A model generated the notes under the pieces. It did no database searches and was not told where the DNA came from. It was given only the letters and a program-made list of their open reading frames with translations. Source: Planktothrix paucivesiculata PCC 9631 (GTDB lineage: Bacteria > Cyanobacteriota > Cyanobacteriia > Cyanobacteriales > Microcoleaceae). Taken from it: DNA of 64,000 nt. The stretch lies in contig NZ_LR734982.1 in NCBI RefSeq assembly GCF_900009265.2, positions 326,821-390,820 on the forward strand, given 5' to 3'. Positions 58,526 to 64,000 of this stretch are shown here, piece by piece. Numbering within the stretch: the first letter of the stretch is position 1; each line of letters opens with the position of its first letter. The position numbers were made by a program, and so were the translations under genes.

Positions 58526-59572
58526 TTACTGCTTGTATTCCTTGAAAGAAACATAAGCATTTTCAGCATCATATAAATGACACTGATCTACGATATGAGT
58601 CATTAAAGACCAGGAAAAATCACATTCAGGATAAAGATATTCGCCCCAATTGTCTTGAATACTTTGATAGGCTTTCCGTAAATTGTAGGAAGGAATAGCC
58701 GTAGAAATATGGTGAGGAATGTGAACATTAATATCGTGACAGAACAACTCAACCCAAGCGGGATAATTGCAGTGAACTGTTCCCGATAATTGAGCTAAGG
58801 CTTCATTCCAATCTTCAGGTTCTTGAAACTGAATATCGGGGGCAGTGTGGTGAACAATAGTAAAGGTACTCATCCAGAAATGGTACACTAACCAAGGCAT
58901 TAACCAGAATTTAACAAAGCCCCAAATTCCGAGAGTAAAAATCATTGTAGGAAATGCGATCGCCACAAATCCAATCACTAATAAAGCAGAAAATTTAACC
59001 TGTTCCTGTCCTTTTCCTTCAAACTTGCGCCAATCAAAGTTAACAATTGCCCAATGCAAAATTGAACCTAACCACCATAGTCTGGCTCGGGTTAATTTAT
59101 AAGCAATTTGTACGATTTTAGGAGCCGCTTCATAATTTTCAATTTTCCAGGGTTCCCAAGCATTATCTTCGGTCAGTTTATTGGTATGTTTATGATGGTG
59201 ATTATGTCCTAAACGCCAACCATGGAAGGGATAAATTAAAGGAAGAAATGCCAGATGACCGACTAAATCATTCACCCAACGACGGTTAGAAAAAGAACGA
59301 TGTCCACAGTCATGACCAATCACGAAAAAACCCGTTAAAGCTGTTCCGGTAAAAACCCAAGCTAAGGGTAAAAGAAACCAGGGAGAGTAAGCGATCGCAA
59401 AATAGCCCGCAACAACCAGAAGAACACTAAGAACAACAGTCAGCAAAGCTTTTTTCTGATCTTTAAGAAAGACTTCCCGAGGGAGACTTTTGATAATGTC
59501 TTTTAAACGTAAATCCGAGGGAAAACTAGCAGAAGATTCTAGGGTTTGAGGTTGAACAGAGGATAATGTCAT
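58526..59572 (-). CDS. desA: Acyl-lipid delta-12 fatty acid desaturase
   Basis: This 348-residue integral membrane di-iron desaturase introduces the delta-12 double bond into C18 acyl chains of membrane glycerolipids. The three histidine boxes are HDCGH (87-91), HNHHHKH and HIPHH. Hydrophobic stretches around 45-85 and 195-240 form the membrane helices. Length is close to Synechocystis DesA (351). DesA genes are often cold-induced, but I see no specific element. It is preceded by a 277-base spacer without a recognised feature. Confidence 0.92.
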   Translation of the reverse strand: MTLSSVQPQTLESSASFPSDLRLKDIIKSLPREVFLKDQKKALLTVVLSVLLVVAGYFAIAYSPWFLLPLAWVFTGTALTGFFVIGHDCGHRSFSNRRWVNDLVGHLAFLPLIYPFHGWRLGHNHHHKHTNKLTEDNAWEPWKIENYEAAPKIVQIAYKLTRARLWWLGSILHWAIVNFDWRKFEGKGQEQVKFSALLVIGFVAIAFPTMIFTLGIWGFVKFWLMPWLVYHFWMSTFTIVHHTAPDIQFQEPEDWNEALAQLSGTVHCNYPAWVELFCHDINVHIPHHISTAIPSYNLRKAYQSIQDNWGEYLYPECDFSWSLMTHIVDQCHLYDAENAYVSFKEYKQ

Positions 59573-59849
59573 AGAATTTTTTAAACTTTTAAATCCCTCA
59601 GCACTGGGGGCTAGGGTAATACTAAGGTTGCGTGGTTTTATCTTCCCAATTTTTTGGTAGTCTGATCAATTACCTAATTTGACATGAGAAATCTCACCTG
59701 CATGGGACAAACAGGCACTTTCCATTTATCCATTTAAGTCCGACTCCGATGGTAACCGCCCTTAAACAGAGTCCATCAAAAGCTAGGGTGTTTAGCGGTT
59801 TTTACTAAACCCAGCTAGTGATGATCGGGGGAGTTGAACTTAGAACAAC

Positions 59850-60104
59850 TCAACAAGTCTTTGCGGGTGAGGTTGTTTCTTGACGCTGTTGCTTGATGGT
59901 TTGCAATTCCAAGAGCAGGGTTTCAACTTCAGCGTGCAAATGCAGAAACTTCACTTGCTGATCGGTGTTGTACAGATTTTTCATCGTATCAATCGTCAGT
60001 GGCTTAGACATAACAGAACCGGAAGTCCGGCTTGAAGGGGCATCTAAGGTTTGAGTCCCAGATACGGTGGATGAACGAATGGGCATCAGCAGTTGATTTG
60101 ACAT
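59850..60104 (-). CDS. Small conserved-looking protein, unknown function
   Basis: An 84-residue soluble protein. The N-terminal half is Ser/Thr-rich and probably disordered (SGTQTLDAPSSRTSGSV). The C-terminal half is helical, KPLTIDTMKNLYNTDQQVKF then LHLHAEVETLLLELQTIKQQ, with coiled-coil heptads. I recall similar small proteins in many cyanobacteria but no function. Divergent from thrC. Confidence 0.6.
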   Translation of the reverse strand: MSNQLLMPIRSSTVSGTQTLDAPSSRTSGSVMSKPLTIDTMKNLYNTDQQVKFLHLHAEVETLLLELQTIKQQRQETTSPAKTC

Positions 60105-60364
60105 CTAAAAATGTTAGCTCAACAAATCTTAACTATATTTTACCCTGAACGTTTACTCCCACGGAAAAAAATATCAAAATTGATTAGTTTTTTCACGGAA
60201 TGTAAACGAGAAGGTAAACTAAATAAGGAATACACCCAACGGCTGATCCTGTCAACCGATCAAGTTTATGGATTCAAACCGTTAAGGGCATTCTCACCTA
60301 TCATGAATCTGTTTATTTGTCAATCCTTAAACGGATTATTCTTCATTTATTAAATACTACCGAG
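60105..60364. other. Spacer upstream of thrC
   Basis: An 80-codon frame (60111-60353) opens here but has no ribosome binding site or family resemblance. I treat the region as the thrC leader and promoter, not as a gene. Confidence 0.5.
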
Positions 60365-61456
60365 ATGACGTTGACTTTGCCTACAACCCAGTCCTCATTA
60401 AAGTGCTGGCCCGGTCTGATTGAAGCCTACCGCAACTATTTACCTGTTTCTGAATCTACCCCCGTTATCACCCTACAAGAAGGCAACACGCCCCTGATTC
60501 CGGCCCCAACCATTGCCGAAATCATTGGCAAACAGGTGCAGGTCTATCTGAAATATGACGGACTCAACCCCACAGGCAGTTTCAAAGACCGCGGCATGAC
60601 CATGGCGATTTCCAAAGCCAAAGAGGAAGGCAGCAAAGCCGTCATCTGTGCCAGTACCGGAAATACTTCAGCAGCAGCAGCCGCCTATGCCCGTCGAGCC
60701 GGGATGAAAGCCTTTGTCTTGATTCCCGATGGTTATGTGGCGTTGGGGAAACTAGCCCAAGCGTTATTATATGGGGCGGAAGTCTTAGCGATTAAGGGAA
60801 ATTTTGACCAGGCCCTTAATATTGTGCGGGAGATGGCCGAACATTACCCGATTACTTTAGTTAATTCTGTCAATCCCTATCGTTTAGAAGGCCAAAAAAC
60901 CGCCGCCTTTGAGGTGGTGGATGCCCTGGGAGATGCCCCCGACTGGTTATGTATTCCCGTGGGCAATGCCGGGAATATTAGTGCCTATTGGATGGGATTC
61001 TGTCAGTATCATTCTGTTGGGAAATGTTCTCGTTTACCCCAAATGATGGGATTTCAAGCCGCCGGAGCCGCACCGTTAGTATTTGGCCATCCGGTGGAAA
61101 ACCCCGAAACCCTAGCAACAGCGATTCGGATTGGAAATCCGGCCAGTTGGGACTTTGCGGTGGCGGCTAAAGATGCCAGTCAAGGTAGTTTTAACGCGGT
61201 CACCGATACGGAAATTCTGGATGCCTATCGGTTGTTGGCGTCTGGGGAAGGGATTTTCTGTGAACCTGCTAGTGCCGCTTCCGTTGCGGGATTATTGAAA
61301 GTGAAAGATCAGGTTCCAGAGGGGATTAAAATTGTTTGTGTGTTAACTGGAAATGGGTTAAAAGATCCAGATACGGCGATTACTCACAGCAACAATAAAT
61401 TCAAAGCCGGAATTGCACCAGAAATGGAAGCGGTGGCAAAAGTGATGGGATTTTAA
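60365..61456 (+). CDS. thrC: Threonine synthase
   Basis: This 363-residue PLP enzyme converts O-phosphohomoserine to threonine. PLP-binding Lys74 is in [14 protein letters not shown], the phosphate loop is [10 protein letters not shown] and PLP contacts are in [14 protein letters not shown] and PVGNAGN. I start at ATG 60365 ([11 protein letters not shown]), just upstream of the conserved WPGLIEAYR; the frame extends 16 codons further without conservation. Confidence 0.96.
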   Translation: MTLTLPTTQSSLKCWPGLIEAYRNYLPVSESTPVITLQEGNTPLIPAPTIAEIIGKQVQVYLKYDGLNPTGSFKDRGMTMAISKAKEEGSKAVICASTGNTSAAAAAYARRAGMKAFVLIPDGYVALGKLAQALLYGAEVLAIKGNFDQALNIVREMAEHYPITLVNSVNPYRLEGQKTAAFEVVDALGDAPDWLCIPVGNAGNISAYWMGFCQYHSVGKCSRLPQMMGFQAAGAAPLVFGHPVENPETLATAIRIGNPASWDFAVAAKDASQGSFNAVTDTEILDAYRLLASGEGIFCEPASAASVAGLLKVKDQVPEGIKIVCVLTGNGLKDPDTAITHSNNKFKAGIAPEMEAVAKVMGF

Positions 61457-61463
61457 TGGGTTT

Positions 61464-61500
61464 GTAGAGGCGTTGGATGCAGCGTCTCTACTGAGTTTTT
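61464..61500 (+). terminator. Terminator-like hairpin after thrC
   Basis: GTAGAGGCG (61464-61472) pairs imperfectly with CGTCTCTAC (61483-61491), followed by TGAGTTTTT. Confidence 0.6.
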
Positions 61501-61543
61501 AAGGGTATTTTCGGTTAAGTATTCCAGTATTTATTGGGACTGT

Positions 61544-61997
61544 TCAAAGATGACTAGGATCAATAACTTTAATTTGGGAACACCAAGAAAAATCCTTGAC
61601 ATTAAAAGTGTAAATACTGGTGACTTGATGAGATAACATAATGGCAATATGAAGTAAGTCAAAAATTCCTCCATTGGTCACTGGTTGTTCTTCCAATAAC
61701 CTCATCCAACCTTCAAAAAGATCGAAAGGAGTTGAGAGCAAGCAGACATGAGGCATTTGACAAATTCGTTGAATACGCTCAGTCGCTTCTCTTTCTTGGC
61801 TCTAAAGGTTTTGCTAAGATAGCAGGATTGGTAATATAGGAATAAAATTCCGCTAAAACTTGCGATGAAACGCAGAGAATTTCTGTTTCACAGGGTCGAA
61901 ATATTTCTAATGCAGTCTTGTGTTGAGGTGCTTTGGTATTAGCAACATAAGCGAGAATGTTGGTATCAAGATAAATTCGTTTAGATTCTGTTGCCAT
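61544..61997 (-). pseudogene. vapC: PIN-domain toxin (VapC-like) broken by a frameshift
   Basis: From ATG 61997 the N-terminal half reads MATESKRIYLDTNILAYVAN ... SSQVLAEFYSYI (first Asp and Glu of a PIN domain) and stops at 61779-61781. The C-terminal half continues in another frame: EATERIQRICQMPHVCLLST ... NGGIFDLLHIAIML (third Asp), then TFNVKDF. The frames cross in the A/G-rich stretch around 61784-61800, consistent with one small indel. Joined, the protein would be of usual PIN-toxin length (about 145 residues). An antitoxin gene overlaps its start. The toxin is presumably inactive. Confidence 0.8.
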
Positions 61998-62187
61998 AAA
62001 GCAGACTTCGATTAAATGGCTGAAGGATTTCACTTTCAAAAAACAACGGAGTTGGATCAAATTCTGATAGTTGGTCTTCTGTCAATCGGTTTTGCTGTTT
62101 ATTAATAGCTCTGAATGTGTCTATGATTACATAAATCTGCTCGATTTGTTCAGAAGTTAAGCCAGTAACATCAAGAGTTTTAGTCAT
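61981..62187 (-). CDS. Antitoxin of the broken PIN-toxin pair
   Basis: A 68-residue helical protein (MTKTLDVTGLTSEQIEQIYV then IIDTFRAINKQQ) of the type that precedes PIN toxins in cyanobacteria. It overlaps the toxin start by 17 bases. It appears intact while the toxin carries a frameshift. Confidence 0.65.
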   Translation of the reverse strand: MTKTLDVTGLTSEQIEQIYVIIDTFRAINKQQNRLTEDQLSEFDPTPLFFESEILQPFNRSLLYGNRI

Positions 62188-62256
62188 ATTAGGTTACGAT
62201 TAGATGTTTGCAAATATTCTAACTTAATTAGAGCTTAAACTGTCTAAAATAGTGGG

Positions 62257-63174
62257 TTATGGTTTTGCTAAAGGAATTGAACATTGAGTCCGATTAAAAT
62301 TAGAATCTTCTCCCTCAGAAGGAATCGCTAAAATTTCTAAACGACCCTTCATTAAACTCAATAAAGTTTGATTCATTAATAGCCGCATTCCTGGGGATAA
62401 AGTCCCTTGCTCAAACGGAGGTTGATCAATATCTAATGTTGATTTTAATAAATCCCAAGACTCACTCCACGCACTAACCGGACGTTGATCATCAACCCAA
62501 ATATGCACAAATCCCGTTTCGGGAGAAGGATGGGCAGAAACATTCACACTTCCCTCTTTCATTTGAGCGATCGCAGTATCAACTAAACTGACTAAAACTT
62601 GTCGCAGTCGGGGTAAATCTGCCATCACATAAATATCTTGATCAGGAGGATCAATGTTTAATCTAATACTACGATTTGCCGCCTGCATACAAGTTAAATC
62701 TTCTACCTCATCCATGACTTTTGCTAACCCAATGGCATGAATATCCATTGTATCTGTGCCATATTCGGTTTTAGATACAAAAATCACTTGATCTAATAAT
62801 CCCACCATTTTTAACGCCGATGTGTGGGCCAGATTGATAAATTCTCGCTCCTCCTCTGGGTTTTCGCACAGATCGGAGATAATTAGTTGTAATGTACCAA
62901 TCATGCTACTCAAAGGCGATCGCAACTCATGGGACGTCCGCGCCAAAAACCCCGCTTTAAATAAACTCAATTCCGCCGCCGAATGATAAGCAAGTTGAGT
63001 TTGTTTCAATTGATAAGAGAGGGTTTGCACCTGCTGTTGATAATCAACCTCTTTGGAGGTGTCTTCCGTCCCAACCGGGTCGGGCGATTTTGTTCCTTTT
63101 CCCCGCCATAGCTGATTTAGGGCGACCCCTAACCCTAACCCAAAACCGAAATATAAAAATTCGCTCCAACCCAT
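62257..63174 (-). CDS. Membrane-anchored histidine kinase-like protein with degenerate ATPase domain
   Basis: The 305-residue product has a single N-terminal hydrophobic segment (about 5-22), a short coiled coil and HisKA with His82 in RTSHELRSPLSSMIG. The HATPase fold is recognisable, but its boxes are lost: the N box reads RQVLVSLVDTAIAQM (no Asn), the G1 box reads WVDDQRPV instead of DxGxG, and no G2 glycine loop is seen. It probably cannot bind ATP normally and may act as a phosphotransfer or dimerisation partner. The likely partner is unknown. Confidence 0.75.
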   Translation of the reverse strand: MGWSEFLYFGFGLGLGVALNQLWRGKGTKSPDPVGTEDTSKEVDYQQQVQTLSYQLKQTQLAYHSAAELSLFKAGFLARTSHELRSPLSSMIGTLQLIISDLCENPEEEREFINLAHTSALKMVGLLDQVIFVSKTEYGTDTMDIHAIGLAKVMDEVEDLTCMQAANRSIRLNIDPPDQDIYVMADLPRLRQVLVSLVDTAIAQMKEGSVNVSAHPSPETGFVHIWVDDQRPVSAWSESWDLLKSTLDIDQPPFEQGTLSPGMRLLMNQTLLSLMKGRLEILAIPSEGEDSNFNRTQCSIPLAKP

Positions 63175-63175
63175 T

Positions 63176-63370
63176 TCAGTTATCAGTAATCAGTGATCAG
63201 TTATCAGTGTAAGAGTTGATCAGTTATTGGTCAACACCGAATCAGTTATTAGTTAACATTTATTAGTTATTAGTGTAAGAGTTGAATAACGGTTTGTAAG
63301 CTCGAAGTTTATCAACAGATTGGTATTATTTATTTACGGATAACTGTTAACTGTTAACTGTTAACTGATT
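63176..63370. repeat. Short tandem repeats (TCAGTTATCAG / TTAGTTATTAG and GTTAACT)
   Basis: AT-rich repeats (ATCAGTTATCAGT, TTAGTTATTAGT, three GTTAACT units ending near 63366) fill the spacer between the degenerate kinase and tsaC and slightly overlap the tsaC stop. Confidence 0.85.
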
Positions 63371-63954
63371 ACTAAATTACCCTGTCGTAAGATTGTCCAT
63401 TGACCGTTACTTTCCCATTTTGCCACCGTTGAAGGTAGGGTGGATGGAGGAATTGTTGGATCAAATTCTGAGGCAAATAACGTGAAAACCTTGGGAAATT
63501 GATGATTAATTTCAGCCATCGTTAATAGGGGCGGTTGTCCTGATAAATTGGCGCTGGTGGTTGCCATCGGGCCAGTGCGGGCTAAAATGGATTGAGCGAT
63601 CGCAGAATCGGGAACTCTTACCCCAATTGTAGACGGATCAGCCGGATTCATTGCTGGAGGAACTTTGTCAGAAGCGGGTAATACCAAAGTTAAGCCCCCG
63701 GGCCAATATTTCTGGGCTGTCTTTTGCCAAACGGATAATTCTTCCAGCGTCCCCTGCACATAGGGCCATAAAGCTTCTGGTGTGGCAGCCATTAAGATCA
63801 AGGGTTTATCCAGACTGCGTTGTTTGGTCTGAAAAATCAATTCTGCCCGATCAGGACGGGTAGCTAAAGCTGGTACAGTATCCGTCGGGAAACTAACCAC
63901 ACCCTCACCCGAAATTGCCATATCAATTAGAGCATCAACAGAGACTTGAACCAT
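63361..63954 (-). CDS. L-threonylcarbamoyladenylate synthase (TsaC/Sua5/YrdC)
   Basis: This 197-residue enzyme makes threonylcarbamoyl-AMP from threonine, bicarbonate and ATP for the t6A modification of tRNA. The YrdC signature VSFPTDTVPALA, the K-x-R motif in FQTKQRSLDKPLILM and the TTSANLSGQPP loop are all present. It has no Sua5 extension, so it is of TsaC length. The start is near a G-rich tandem repeat at the window edge. Confidence 0.92.
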   Translation of the reverse strand: MVQVSVDALIDMAISGEGVVSFPTDTVPALATRPDRAELIFQTKQRSLDKPLILMAATPEALWPYVQGTLEELSVWQKTAQKYWPGGLTLVLPASDKVPPAMNPADPSTIGVRVPDSAIAQSILARTGPMATTSANLSGQPPLLTMAEINHQFPKVFTLFASEFDPTIPPSTLPSTVAKWESNGQWTILRQGNLVIS

Positions 63955-63961
63955 AGTTAGG

Positions 63962-64000
63962 AGAGCAGGGGGAGCAGGGGAGGCAGGGGAGGTAGGGGGA
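63962..64000. repeat. G-rich tandem repeat at the window edge
   Basis: Copies of GGGGGAGCAGGGGAGGC-type units, truncated by the end of the window, related to the repeat at 5394-5450. Confidence 0.85.

Noticed and set aside
60111..60353. An 80-codon plus-strand frame upstream of thrC
   Set aside because: No ribosome binding site, no recognisable motifs, unusual composition, and it overlaps the expected thrC leader.

Overview
The window looks like chromosomal DNA of a filamentous, non-heterocystous cyanobacterium, most like a Planktothrix/Oscillatoria-type member of Oscillatoriales. This is inferred from gene content and sequence style, not from a search. The signs are a kaiB-kaiC clock pair, chlM (chlorophyll synthesis), a psb32-like TPM gene, a desA-type acyl-lipid desaturase, a PII gene (glnB) with a candidate NtcA box, many GCGATCGC (HIP1) octamers, and abundant cyanobacterial short tandem repeats (TAATGGG, TTCCCTG and AATTCGT units) between genes.

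Layout. 1-4353 (minus) is the 5' part of a very large hybrid histidine kinase that runs off the left edge. 4803-12790 is mostly core genes on the plus strand: DUF4330 protein, chlM, a small membrane protein, map, kaiB, kaiC, a TPR protein and a kinase-like membrane protein. 12761-18261 is an accessory island around clpS with small and broken genes: two hicBA pairs, vapBC, a further antitoxin-like gene, an amber-interrupted HigA-like antitoxin, a broken polymorphic-toxin C-terminus with its likely immunity gene, and two decayed copies of one coding segment. 18318-42493 is again mostly housekeeping: mfd, a CNNM/CorC-like protein, two tandem SGNH hydrolases, a TPR-fucosyltransferase fusion, ilvB with a C-terminal zinc ribbon, glnB, an OFA-type transporter, rdgB, a phosphoglucomutase, folE, an SDR, a chemoreceptor-like protein, accA, obg, psb32 and a fused two-domain peptide ABC ATPase.

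42582-47651 holds a SelD-associated type oxidoreductase and a type II restriction-modification operon. Both restriction-modification genes have lost their 3' ends to mobile DNA. A 124-bp TA-flanked MITE cuts the endonuclease and a 1360-bp IS701-like element cuts the methyltransferase. In both cases removing the insert on paper restores a continuous reading frame.

47718-55775 contains signalling genes (two receiver proteins and a PAS/GAF histidine kinase), a HlyD-type adaptor and a peptide-binding lipoprotein. 56287-58433 is a two-gene operon coding for a PD-(D/E)XK nuclease-ParA fusion and a ParB-like/coiled-coil/Rho_N protein. It is bracketed by near-identical palindromic repeats in opposite orientation. 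I do not recognise it as a described system and regard it as the best candidate for something new. The right end carries desA, thrC, a frameshifted vapBC, a degenerate histidine kinase and a tsaC/sua5 gene.

I saw no rRNA, tRNA or CRISPR array. Starts were moved from the longest reading frame where motif alignment or a ribosome binding site supported it (chlM, kaiC, clpS, glnB, obg, thrC, the HlyD-like gene and others).
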